From Herbaspirillum sp. CF444 (GTDB taxonomy: Bacteria; Pseudomonadota; Gammaproteobacteria; Burkholderiales; Burkholderiaceae_D): a stretch of 64,000 bases of DNA. The DNA lies in the NCBI RefSeq assembly GCF_000282135.1, contig NZ_AKJW01000035.1, positions 1-64,000 on the forward strand, read 5' to 3'. The translations under genes were made by a program, and so were the position numbers. The notes under the pieces are model-generated. The model saw nothing but the letters and a program-made list of their open reading frames with translations, was not told the origin of the DNA and did not search any database. Of the stretch, positions 46,407 through 54,882 are shown piece after piece (the first letter of the stretch is position 1; each line of letters starts with the position of its first letter).

Positions 46407-47261
46407 ATGACAAACGACAAATCTCCCGTCATCGACAATCCCTGGCAGACGCTGCGCCAATTCACCGCGGCGCGCATCGCGCTCGGTCGTGCCGGCGTGA
46501 GCCTGCCGACGTCGCCGCAACTGGCGTTCCAGCTGGCGCATGCGCAGGCGCGCGACGCCGTGCATCTGGCGCTGGATGCGCAACAGTTGCGCCGGCAACT
46601 GACGGACGCAGGCATTGCAGGATCGGAAGCTTGCCGCATTCTCGACAGCGCCGCCGGCGACCGGCAGACCTATCTGCAGCGGCCCGACCTGGGACGACGG
46701 TTGAGCGATACGTCGCGGAGGGAGCTGGCGCCGGCAGGACGGGAGCAAAGGCAGGAGGAAGGACAGGAGGAAGGGCGGAGCAGCGATCGTATTTACGATC
46801 TCGCCATCGTCATTGCCGACGGCCTGTCGTCGCTGGCGATTGCAAGGCATGCCGTCCCTTTCCTTGCAGCATTGCAACAGCGGATCAGCGGACATGGTTG
46901 GAAACAGGCTGCGCCGACCATCGTGCGGCAAGGGCGCGTGGCGATCGGCGATGAAGTCGGCAGCCTGCTCGGCGCCAGGCTGGTGGCGGTGCTGATCGGC
47001 GAGCGCCCAGGCCTGAGTTCACCCGACAGCATGGGGCTGTATCTGAGCTGGATGCCGCGCGTCGGCATGGCGGACGCGGAGCGCAACTGCATCTCCAACA
47101 TACGTCCGGCGGGCTTGTCCTATGCGGAAGCCGCCTTCAGACTCGATTATCTGATGCAGGAGGCGAGCCGCCGGCAACTCACCGGCGTCGGCCTCAAGGA
47201 TGAAAGTGTCGCCGTCGATGAAATACAGGGCGCGCCGCCGAGGAATTTCCTCCTCGGTTGA
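46407..47261 (+). CDS. eutC: Ethanolamine ammonia-lyase small subunit
   Basis: A 284-residue cobalamin-binding partner of EutB. Landmarks: [70 protein letters not shown], and [21 protein letters not shown] 46407 gives the usual N-terminus. Residues about 98-123 form a Glu/Gln/Gly-rich insertion between the conserved halves, with a repetitive DNA tract (agg/gga repeats near 46750), which may be a flexible linker grown by slippage. Last gene of the ethanolamine operon. Confidence 0.95.
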   Translation: MTNDKSPVIDNPWQTLRQFTAARIALGRAGVSLPTSPQLAFQLAHAQARDAVHLALDAQQLRRQLTDAGIAGSEACRILDSAAGDRQTYLQRPDLGRRLSDTSRRELAPAGREQRQEEGQEEGRSSDRIYDLAIVIADGLSSLAIARHAVPFLAALQQRISGHGWKQAAPTIVRQGRVAIGDEVGSLLGARLVAVLIGERPGLSSPDSMGLYLSWMPRVGMADAERNCISNIRPAGLSYAEAAFRLDYLMQEASRRQLTGVGLKDESVAVDEIQGAPPRNFLLG

Positions 47262-47349
47262 GTGCGAACAGCCTTGATACGGCACGACAGGCGGGCGTAT
47301 TTCGTTCCCATGTTTACCCGGAAACTTTACAAACCGGGTCACACCCAGG

Positions 47350-48258
47350 TCAGGACAGACGGCGAAGCCACAAACTGCTGCCGTGACCGATCCGTTCCGG
47401 CAGACGCGTGAAAGTCGACGCAATATCCGCCGGATAGCGAGTCCCCATGAAATGCCCGGCCCACATCACATCCCAGTGATGATTGAACTGCAAGAATGCA
47501 CGAGCAAGATACTGTTCGTTCCAGTTGCGGCCCTGATCAATCATCCAGTTTTTCGGGTACTCGTCGGGCAGGAAAACGTCGTGGATATGAACAATCACCC
47601 CCGGACGCAATCGGGGAATCACCTCGAAAAACAGATAGTTGACGTCGCTGCCGACCTTCGACACATGCGACGAGTCGATGAACAGGATATCGCCGGGACC
47701 CAGCCGCTCAAAAAAACCGAGATCGACATCCTCAACCTTCTGTTGCACCAGTTGCGTGATGCCTTCGACGCCATTGACCAGAAATTGCCGGGGATACGGC
47801 TCAATGCAACTGAACTCGATCGTGTTCTGAAAAAACTTGCGATTGACTTCGGCCGTGACCAGCGAGGAAAACCCGCAACCGACTTCGATCATTTTCTTCG
47901 GCCGGAAGTGCTGCAGCGCTGCGTACAGAAACTCGGCGTCGGGCATCGGGAACTGGTCGTTATTGTAAAAATAACGGGTCGGATCATTCGGTTGATCCGT
48001 TGGCCAGTCAATATCCGCCGTATAAGGCTTGAGCGCCTTTGCCAGTGCAAGCTGGTTGTCGACCCGCAGATCGATGCCGGGCATGGAGTCGACTTCGGCC
48101 CAGATTTTTGCCTCCCGTGCACGGATGTCGGCCGTGTTGGCGATCGGTGAATAGAAATGCCCGAGCGGAAACAGCAAGGGAATATCCGAACCGCCATCGC
48201 CGGGCATCGCGCAGGCGTTGAGGGAGCGGATGTGCTGGAACAAACGTTTGATAAGCAT
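47350..48258 (-). CDS. SAM-dependent methyltransferase (class I)
   Basis: A 302-residue protein. The SAM-binding motif I is MIEVGCGFSSLV (about 125-135) and a later acidic motif is DILFIDSSHVSK, with VIVHIHDVFLPDEYP, as in the Methyltransf_24 group often found near surface-polysaccharide genes. ATG 48258 has RBS aggag 7 bp upstream; an upstream in-frame ATG at 48324 is less likely. It is convergent with eutC and not obviously part of any neighbouring pathway. The acceptor is unknown. Confidence 0.8.
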   Translation of the reverse strand: MLIKRLFQHIRSLNACAMPGDGGSDIPLLFPLGHFYSPIANTADIRAREAKIWAEVDSMPGIDLRVDNQLALAKALKPYTADIDWPTDQPNDPTRYFYNNDQFPMPDAEFLYAALQHFRPKKMIEVGCGFSSLVTAEVNRKFFQNTIEFSCIEPYPRQFLVNGVEGITQLVQQKVEDVDLGFFERLGPGDILFIDSSHVSKVGSDVNYLFFEVIPRLRPGVIVHIHDVFLPDEYPKNWMIDQGRNWNEQYLARAFLQFNHHWDVMWAGHFMGTRYPADIASTFTRLPERIGHGSSLWLRRLS

Positions 48259-48447
48259 GCGGACTCCTGAGTGGATTGTGTGTTTTTTGAAATATGCGGT
48301 CAGCCGGGCACGGCGTTCGACCAAATGTCGGCATGGGGCCAGTCCACTTACGGCTCAAGTTTAACCATATCGATGATCCAGCTCAAATGAAAAAGCAGTC
48401 GTGCCTCTGCATGGGGGCATGGACGGCGTATTCGATTTCGACTGAAA

Positions 48448-49359
48448 TTAAACATCGCCTGCGCGCATGATCAAGGTATTGAGAAATGCGCGTGCAGCTT
48501 CCGGCAAGGTACGTCCGGACAAGGATTGAATTTCCATTTGCAGCGTATTCATGTCGCGGTCGCGGATCGGCAAGGCCACCAGCTGGCCGTTCTGAACCAG
48601 CTTGCGTATCGGCAGGCCCGCCGAGAATCCCACGCCGTCGCCGGAGAGCACAAATCCCAGCAGGGCGTTGATCGAGTCGCTGCTCAACGCCGGTTCCAGC
48701 AACAGATTCCTGCGACTGCAGCAGGCATCGATCAGGCGGCGCATGGTGATGTTCTTTTGCGGCAGCGCCAACGGGTAAGCGCTCAGTTCCGTCAGCACTA
48801 CCTGCTTGCGTCCGGCCAGAGGATGGCCGGGGTGCATCACGGCGAGAATCGGCGCGCTCTGGGCGTATTCCACCTTGATGTCGCGGTCCGGCGCCATGGT
48901 AAATGTCAGGCCGATATCGACCGCGCCTTCGCGGATCGCCTGCGCCACCTCGCCGGCGCTGCCGACCGATAGCTGGAAGCGAATGCCGCCATGCTGGCGC
49001 CGGAAGAATTCGATCGCCGTCGGCAAAAAGTCCAGCGCGAAACCTTCGGTGCTGGCCAGCTTCACCTCGCCGCGCCGCAAGCCTTTCAACGCCAGCAACT
49101 CATTGCCGATGCGCTCGGTTTCCAGTTGCGCGCGCAAGGCGTGCGCGGCCAGCAACTCTCCCGCCGCATTCGGCTTCATGCCGCGCGACACGCGCTCGAA
49201 CAAGGGCGTATCCAGTTCATCTTCCAGCCGGGCAATTTGGCGGCTGATGGCCGAAGACGCCACGTTCAGCGTCAGCGCCGCCTCGGTGATCGAACCCCGG
49301 TGCACCACTTCCAGAAAGTAGCGCACGGCGGTTTCTTGCAGGATACGGGTATTGGTCAT
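48448..49359 (-). CDS. LysR-family transcriptional regulator
   Basis: A 303-residue LTTR. The winged HTH is at residues 10-70 (YFLEVVHRGSITEAALTLNVASSAISRQIARLEDEL is the recognisable block, shown here only by its parts AALTLN and SAISRQIARLE). The effector-binding domain starts near 90 (RGEVKLASTEG). It is divergent from the MFS-amidase operon, with an LTTR-type palindrome 17 bp upstream of its start, so it likely controls that operon and itself. The co-inducer is unknown. Confidence 0.93.
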   Translation of the reverse strand: MTNTRILQETAVRYFLEVVHRGSITEAALTLNVASSAISRQIARLEDELDTPLFERVSRGMKPNAAGELLAAHALRAQLETERIGNELLALKGLRRGEVKLASTEGFALDFLPTAIEFFRRQHGGIRFQLSVGSAGEVAQAIREGAVDIGLTFTMAPDRDIKVEYAQSAPILAVMHPGHPLAGRKQVVLTELSAYPLALPQKNITMRRLIDACCSRRNLLLEPALSSDSINALLGFVLSGDGVGFSAGLPIRKLVQNGQLVALPIRDRDMNTLQMEIQSLSGRTLPEAARAFLNTLIMRAGDV

Positions 49360-49375
49360 GCGGCCATTTTAGGAG

Positions 49376-49413
49376 TGGTTTGCCGAATCGGCAATCGATT
49401 ATTCGAAACATTG
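49376..49413. promoter_or_regulatory. LysR-type operator between the regulator and the MFS operon (copy 1)
   Basis: TTGCCGAATCGGCAA (49380-49394) is a perfect palindrome containing T-N11-A, the LTTR box. The surrounding 38-bp block begins TGGTTTGCC and continues with TTATTC and CATTG. A second copy at 54693-54730 agrees at about 30 of 38 positions without gaps. Confidence 0.65.
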
Positions 49414-49539
49414 TTCTTGTTGCAAACCAGTGGCAATCGTAGGATGGACTCCATGCTGCATGCCGGTGTTGTCGCGACAGTCTGCGCGACCATGCCCTTG
49501 GCGTCAGCGAGCCAATTCCATTTGGGAAGGAAACCGAGC

Positions 49540-50772
49540 ATGAAGGCAGCGACAGAAACGGGCAAATACAAGTATGTGGTGCTGGCCTTGCTGTATCTGG
49601 GCTGGTGCGTTTCTTATATCGACCGCGCTGCGATCACCTTTGCGGCGACCTACATTGCCGGCGAATTTCAGCTCAAGCCTTCCGACCTGGGAATCTTGCT
49701 GAGCAGCTTCTTCCTCGGTTATTCGCTGCTGCAGTTGCCGGGAGGCTGGCTCGCCGACCGTTTCGGATCGCGTCCGGTGATCGTGATCTCGATCCTGATG
49801 TGGTCGGTGTTTACCGCCTTTACCGGCCTGGCGTGGTCGATCTCCAGCCTGGTCGTCATCCGTTTCGTGTTCGGTCTCGGCGAAGGCGCATTTCCCGCCG
49901 CCAGCGTCAAAGGTGTGGCGGAAACCTTCGACAAGGAAGAGCGCCCCAAGATGTCATCGCTGCTGATGTCGTCCAACTATGTCGGCAGCATGCTGGCGCC
50001 GCTGATCATTGCCCCGATGATCATCCAGTTCGGCTGGCGCAACGTATTCCATTACATCGGCATAGCCGGCCTGGTGTTTGCGCTGGTGTACTGGTTCGTG
50101 GTGAAGCCGGTCAGGGCGATCAAGGGCGACGCTGCGGCCGACGCGGAAAAGAAGGCCATCAACAAGGAGGCCTTCCGCGCTTTGCTGAAGACGCCGCTGA
50201 TGTGGCAGATCGTGGCAGTCTGGTTCGGCCTCAGCATCGTCAACAAGGGACTGGATTCCTGGATGCCGACTTATCTCATGACCCAACGCGGCCTGAACCT
50301 GAAATCGGTCGGCTTGCTGTTGCCCTTGCCCTATGTGCTGGCCGGCATCGCCACGGCCATCGGCGGCTGGGTGATGATACGGTTTTTCGACGGGCGCGAA
50401 CGCTATCTGCTGATCGGCAGCTCGATATTGACGGCGATCTTCGTGTATTGCATGTACACCTCCAACAGCATCGCCGCCCTGATCACGTATCAGTGCATCG
50501 CCTACTTCTTCAAGTCCTTCGTCCTGGCAACCTGCATTGCACTGCCAACCAAGATGCTGCCCGCCAATCTCATCGGCACCAGCATCGGCATGGTCAACCT
50601 GGGCGGTCAGTCGGCCGGTTTCATTTCACCGCTGGTGATCGGCTTCCTGGTCAGCGCCTTCAACAATTACGATTACGCGTTTGGTTTCCTGATTGCCGCC
50701 GCCTGCTTCTCGGTGCTGGTCAGCCTGTTCATCCGCACCCTGAAATCGTCTGCCTACACTCAGCACGCCTGA
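49540..50772 (+). CDS. MFS transporter, anion:cation symporter (ACS) type
   Basis: A 410-residue, 12-TM carrier. ACS-family features: CVSYIDRAAITFAATYI in TM1, GYSLLQLPGGWLADRFGSRPV at the TM2-3 loop, and FGLGEGAFPAASVKGVAETF. ATG 49540 follows RBS gggaagg; the frame is open upstream only inside the antisense lysR region. First gene of a five-gene operon with amidase, RidA, YitT and FAD oxidoreductase. ACS members carry organic anions such as hexuronates, tartrate and aromatic acids; the substrate here is probably an amide or amine-bearing acid, by context only. Confidence 0.9.
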   Translation: MKAATETGKYKYVVLALLYLGWCVSYIDRAAITFAATYIAGEFQLKPSDLGILLSSFFLGYSLLQLPGGWLADRFGSRPVIVISILMWSVFTAFTGLAWSISSLVVIRFVFGLGEGAFPAASVKGVAETFDKEERPKMSSLLMSSNYVGSMLAPLIIAPMIIQFGWRNVFHYIGIAGLVFALVYWFVVKPVRAIKGDAAADAEKKAINKEAFRALLKTPLMWQIVAVWFGLSIVNKGLDSWMPTYLMTQRGLNLKSVGLLLPLPYVLAGIATAIGGWVMIRFFDGRERYLLIGSSILTAIFVYCMYTSNSIAALITYQCIAYFFKSFVLATCIALPTKMLPANLIGTSIGMVNLGGQSAGFISPLVIGFLVSAFNNYDYAFGFLIAAACFSVLVSLFIRTLKSSAYTQHA

Positions 50773-50799
50773 TCACATCCAGCCATCTCGAGGATACTT

Positions 50800-52323
50800 A
50801 TGCCGGACCACAGCATCGTTGAAAAAAGCGCAGTCACCCTGCGCGCATTGATCGGCGCGAAGCAGCTTTCCCCGGTGGAGTTGCTGGACGCCTGCATTGC
50901 CCGTATCGAAGATCTCAATCCCCGCATCAATGCCGTGACCGCGACCTGTTTCGAGCGCGCCCGCGGGGAGGCCAGACGCGCGGAACAGGCGGTCATGGCA
51001 GGCGCGCCGCTGGGCCTGCTGCATGGCTTGCCGATCGGCATCAAGGATCTGGAGGAAACCGAAGGATTGCTGACCACCTATGGTTCGGCGCTCTACCGCA
51101 GCAATATTCCCGCGCGCGACAATGTGCTGGTGGCGCGGCTGCGCGCGGCCGGCGCCATCGTCACCGGCAAGACCAACGTCCCCGAAATGGGGGCCGGCGC
51201 CAACAGCCGCAATACGGTATGGGGTGCGACCGGCAATCCTTTTAATCCGCTGCTCAATGCCGGCGGCTCCTCGGGCGGTTCGGCGGCAGCGCTGGCAACC
51301 GACCTGCTGCCGCTATGCAGCGGTTCCGATACCGGCGGATCCTTGCGCATTCCGGCGGCCAAATGCGGCGTGGTCGGCTTTCGTCCGTCTCCCGGCCTGG
51401 TCCCCAGCGAACGCAAGTTGCTGGGCTGGACGCCGATCTCCGTCGTCGGGCCGATGGGACGCGACGTCGCCGATACCGTGCTGCAATTGCGCGCAACGGC
51501 CGGCATGGATTTCACCGATCCCTTGAGCTATCCGCTGGGCCACGATCCTTTTGCGACCTTGCCGGACATCGACCTGTCGCAACTGCGCATCGGCTATACC
51601 GAAGACTTCGGCGTCTGCGATGTCGACAACGACATTCGCCAGGTCTTCCGCAACAAGATCGCCGCCATCCGTCCCTACGTAAAAGTCTGCGAACAGATCA
51701 ATGTCGACATGAGCGAGGCGCATCGCTGCTTCGACGTCATCCGTGCCGAGAGTTTCGTCGCCGGCTTTGAAGCTGCGTATCGCCGCGATCCATCCTCGCT
51801 GGGACCGAATACGCGTGCCAATTATGAATTGGGCGCCGCCATGACGCTGGCCGACAGCGCCTGGGCGCAAGCCGAGCAGACACGTATCTTCCGCCGTTTT
51901 CAGGCGCAGTTCGCCGACTTCGACCTGATCCTGTCGCCGACCACGCCGGTCTCGCCCTTCCCGTGGAGCGAGCTGTTCCTGAAACAGATCAACGGCATCG
52001 AGCTGGAAAATTACTACCGCTGGCTGGCGCTGACCTATGTGGTGACGCTGGCGACCAATCCATCCATCTCGCTGCCTTGCGGCGTGGACCACAAACAAAT
52101 GCCGTTCGGCCTGCAAGTGACGGGCGCTTTCCGCGCCGACGGCCGGCTTCTGGGCTGCGCCGCGGCACTGGAACGTTTGTTCGACGGCAGCGACGAATTG
52201 CGCCGCCCGCGGCCGGACCTGCAGCAACTCCGGCGCAGCGAAGTCGACCTCACATCCATCGTTACCCATCCGCCGCGGCAGTCGGGCGGACCAGCAGACA
52301 GCGCCGGCGCTCCCGCGGTCTGA
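50800..52323 (+). CDS. Amidase-signature-family hydrolase
   Basis: A 507-residue amidase. The Ser-cisSer-Lys triad is visible: Lys82 (GLPIGIKDLEE), cis-Ser157 (NAGGSSGGSAAALA) and nucleophile Ser181 (GSDTGGSLRIPA). Members cleave amides to acid and ammonia or amine; GatA-type partners are absent, so this is a stand-alone catabolic enzyme. It starts 27 bp after the transporter stop. The C-terminal 25 residues are Ser/Pro/Ala-rich and lie beyond the fold. Substrate unknown. Confidence 0.92.
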   Translation: MPDHSIVEKSAVTLRALIGAKQLSPVELLDACIARIEDLNPRINAVTATCFERARGEARRAEQAVMAGAPLGLLHGLPIGIKDLEETEGLLTTYGSALYRSNIPARDNVLVARLRAAGAIVTGKTNVPEMGAGANSRNTVWGATGNPFNPLLNAGGSSGGSAAALATDLLPLCSGSDTGGSLRIPAAKCGVVGFRPSPGLVPSERKLLGWTPISVVGPMGRDVADTVLQLRATAGMDFTDPLSYPLGHDPFATLPDIDLSQLRIGYTEDFGVCDVDNDIRQVFRNKIAAIRPYVKVCEQINVDMSEAHRCFDVIRAESFVAGFEAAYRRDPSSLGPNTRANYELGAAMTLADSAWAQAEQTRIFRRFQAQFADFDLILSPTTPVSPFPWSELFLKQINGIELENYYRWLALTYVVTLATNPSISLPCGVDHKQMPFGLQVTGAFRADGRLLGCAAALERLFDGSDELRRPRPDLQQLRRSEVDLTSIVTHPPRQSGGPADSAGAPAV

Positions 52324-52406
52324 ACATCAGTTTCAGAGCGCCGGCGCGGCTTGATCGGCGCATTTGCAACACGCAGTCTTGCATTTTTCAAACAGAGAAA
52401 ATCATC

Positions 52407-52757
52407 ATGAGCACCATCGCACGCATCAATACCAACACGCGCATGAGCCAGGTCGTCATGGCCAACGGCTTCGCCTTTGTCTCCGGCCAGGTGCCGGATC
52501 ACGCCGGCAGCGACATTGCACAGCAAACGCTGGAAGTGCTGGCGAAAGTGGATGCCTTGCTGCGTGCGCAAGACATCAGGCGTGAACAGATCGTCAGCGC
52601 CAACGTCTGGCTCAGCAGCCCGGCGCATTTCGGCGCATTCAATACGATCTTGGATCAATGGATTCCCTCCGGCCATGCACCGGCGCGCGCATGCGTCCAG
52701 GCGCTGCTGATGCTGCCGGGGCTCGATGTCGAAGTCGCGGTGATCGCCGCACTCTGA
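52407..52757 (+). CDS. RidA/YjgF-family deaminase
   Basis: A 116-residue protein with the RidA fold blocks ANGFAFVSGQVP, QTLEVLAKVDALL, VSANVWLSSPAHFGAFN and the conserved Arg in APARACVQALLMLPGLDVEVAVIA. RidA proteins hydrolyse reactive enamine/imine intermediates, often those released by amine or amino acid oxidases. The FAD-dependent amine-oxidase-type gene two positions downstream would produce such imines, which supports a joint role. The conserved start block is slightly variant (MSTIARINTN). Confidence 0.88.
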   Translation: MSTIARINTNTRMSQVVMANGFAFVSGQVPDHAGSDIAQQTLEVLAKVDALLRAQDIRREQIVSANVWLSSPAHFGAFNTILDQWIPSGHAPARACVQALLMLPGLDVEVAVIAAL

Positions 52758-52788
52758 AGTTTGCGGCACACGGGGACTATTTTTCAAC

Positions 52789-53460
52789 ATGAGCGACATG
52801 GCCGCCAGGCATGCCGTCAACGCAGCCAAGGATGCGGCCAAGGATGCGGCGATTCCGCATTCCTTCTTCGAAGATCTGGTGGCGGTGCTGGCAGGCACTC
52901 TGCTGATCTCATTCGGCCTGGCGCTGTACAGGCAAGTCGGCATTCTGACCGGCGGCACGGCGGGCATGTCATTTCTGCTGCACTACGCTACCGGTCATTC
53001 CTTCGGCGCGATTTTCTTCGTGCTGAACCTGCCGTTCTATGCCTTGTCCTTGCGCCGCATGGGATGGAACTTTACCTTGCGCACCTTCGCCGGCGTAGCG
53101 CTGATTGCGATATTTTCAGAATTGCATACGCGCCTGCTGCTCACGGGCACCGGTCACGCCCTCGCGACGCTCAATCCCTTCTATGTCGCCGTCATTGGCG
53201 GCCTGATCATGGGCGTCGGCTTCATTGCGCTGTTCCGCCATCGCACCAGCCTTGGCGGCGTCAATATCGTCGCCCTGTATTTGCAGGATCGCTATGGCAT
53301 GCGTGCCGGCTGGGTATTGATGGGCGTCGACCTTTGCATCGTATTGTGCGCCTTGTTGCTGGTGTCGTCTGAAAGGGTGGCGGCATCGGTAGTGGGCGCG
53401 GTCACGATCAATCTGTTGATCGCCATGAATCACCGACCCGGGCGTTACACCGGAAATTGA
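52789..53460 (+). CDS. YitT-family membrane protein
   Basis: A 223-residue inner-membrane protein with about six TM segments after a 25-residue polar tail. Family blocks: GLALYRQVGILTGGTAGMSFLLHY and NPFYVAVIGGLIMGVGFIALFRHRTSLGGVNI, which form the internal repeat. Transport function of YitT proteins is not established; this one may be a carrier or a regulator in the amide/amine operon. The repeated AAKDAA near the N-terminus is a small tandem duplication. Confidence 0.82.
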   Translation: MSDMAARHAVNAAKDAAKDAAIPHSFFEDLVAVLAGTLLISFGLALYRQVGILTGGTAGMSFLLHYATGHSFGAIFFVLNLPFYALSLRRMGWNFTLRTFAGVALIAIFSELHTRLLLTGTGHALATLNPFYVAVIGGLIMGVGFIALFRHRTSLGGVNIVALYLQDRYGMRAGWVLMGVDLCIVLCALLLVSSERVAASVVGAVTINLLIAMNHRPGRYTGN

Positions 53461-53513
53461 CACGGCAAGCGATTCGGCGACTGAGCCGGCTTTTATCCAG
53501 AAGGAATCTACCT

Positions 53514-54671
53514 ATGCAAGATCATCCGTCCTCTTCCTCCGGCGCTGCGGCGCAAGCGGATTTCCTGATCATCGGCGCGGGCATTGCCGGCGCATCCATC
53601 GCCTACTGGTTGGCGCCGCATGCCAGCGTCATCGTGCTGGAACGCGAAACCCAGCCCGGTTATCACAGCACCGGCCGTTCCGCGGCGCTCTATATGGAAA
53701 GCTACGGCCCGCCGCAAGTGCGCGCCTTGACTTGCGCCAGTCGCGCGTTCTTCGACCATCCGCCGCCAGGTTTTACGGAACATCCGTTGCTGACGCCACG
53801 CGGCGCGCTCTTCATCGCCCGGCCCGATCAGCTGGACCAACTCGACGCCCATGAAGCGATCGTGCGTTCGGTATCGGACAAGGTGCAACGATTGAACGCC
53901 GACCAGGCATGCGCCCGCGTACCGGTGCTCCGGCGTGAAGACATCGGCGGCGCAATCTACGAGGAAGACGCGGCCGACATCGACGTGAACGGCTTGCACC
54001 AAGGCTTCTTGCGTGGCGCGCGCGCCGCCGGCGCGCGGGTCGTTTGCGATGCCGGCGTGCTTGCCCTGGCTTACGCAGATGATCAATGGCAGGTATCGAC
54101 CTCGCAAGGAACATTCCGCGCGCCGGTGGTGATCAATGCTGCCGGAGCATGGGCTGACGTGGTTGGAAAAATGGCCGGTGCGAAACCAATCGGGCTGGTG
54201 CCAAAACGCCGTTCGGCATTCACCTTTGCCGTCGATGTTGCGCATGACAGTGCTGCCTGGCCGATGTTCATGAACGTCGACGAATCCTTTTACGTCAAGC
54301 CGGACGCGGGACTGTTGTTGGGATCGCCGGCCAATGCCGACCCGGTCGAACCGCACGACGTTCAGGCGGAAGAGCTGGATATCGCCATCGCCATCGATCA
54401 GATCCAGAACGCAACGACGCTCGCCATTCGCCGGCCGTCGCACGTCTGGGCCGGCTTGCGTTCTTTTGTCGACGACGGCAGTTTTGTCGGTGGCTTCGAT
54501 GACGCGCTGAAAGGTTTTTTCTGGGCCGCGGGGCAAGGCGGTTATGGCATCCAGACCGCGCCGGCGGCAGGGGAAACCTATGCCGCGCTGGCACGCGGTC
54601 TTCCGGTGCCGGCGCCTATCGCAAGCTTCGGCGTCAAGGCAGAGGCGTTGAGCCGCGACCGCATCCGCTAA
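53514..54671 (+). CDS. FAD-dependent oxidoreductase, D-amino acid oxidase/glycine oxidase (DAO) family
   Basis: A 385-residue flavoenzyme with the dinucleotide-binding motif LIIGAGIAGASIAYWLA (about 18-34), followed by ERETQPGYHSTGRSAAL and, near the C-terminus, GFFWAAGQGGYGIQTAPAAGE. DAO enzymes oxidise amines or D-amino acids to imines with H2O2 or reduced carrier. ATG 53514 has RBS aaggaa. Together with the amidase and RidA it suggests hydrolysis of an amide, oxidation of the amine, and imine clean-up. The exact substrate is unknown. The copy 2 operator begins 22 bp after its stop. Confidence 0.9.
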   Translation: MQDHPSSSSGAAAQADFLIIGAGIAGASIAYWLAPHASVIVLERETQPGYHSTGRSAALYMESYGPPQVRALTCASRAFFDHPPPGFTEHPLLTPRGALFIARPDQLDQLDAHEAIVRSVSDKVQRLNADQACARVPVLRREDIGGAIYEEDAADIDVNGLHQGFLRGARAAGARVVCDAGVLALAYADDQWQVSTSQGTFRAPVVINAAGAWADVVGKMAGAKPIGLVPKRRSAFTFAVDVAHDSAAWPMFMNVDESFYVKPDAGLLLGSPANADPVEPHDVQAEELDIAIAIDQIQNATTLAIRRPSHVWAGLRSFVDDGSFVGGFDDALKGFFWAAGQGGYGIQTAPAAGETYAALARGLPVPAPIASFGVKAEALSRDRIR

Positions 54672-54692
54672 GGGAAACGGCCGGCCTGGCAA

Positions 54693-54730
54693 TGGTTTGC
54701 CATATCGGCAAGCATTTATTCTCAATATTG
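54693..54730. promoter_or_regulatory. LysR-type operator upstream of the chemoreceptor gene (copy 2)
   Basis: TTGCC-ATATC-GGCAA (54697-54711) has the same arms as copy 1, in a 38-bp block sharing TGGTTTGCC, ATCGGCAA, TTATTC and ATTG at identical spacing. It lies 153 bp before the receptor start (54883), so the same LysR protein may control the receptor. Confidence 0.6.
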
Positions 54731-54882
54731 ATATGGCTGGCACGTGCAGAGACTTCTAGAATCCGGAGTGACTTTGACGCGGCGAGGGTGATCGTCATCA
54801 AGGTATTTTTCCGGGGCAGGATTAAAGCATGTCCTGTTTCTCATGGCGTTATATAAAGCTGGTCTTGATTACGGAACACTTC

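Noticed and set aside
47316-47339. Hairpin ACCCGG/CCGGGT between eutC and the methyltransferase gene as terminator
   Set aside because: Only a 6-bp stem with a 12-nt loop and no T-run; too weak to call.
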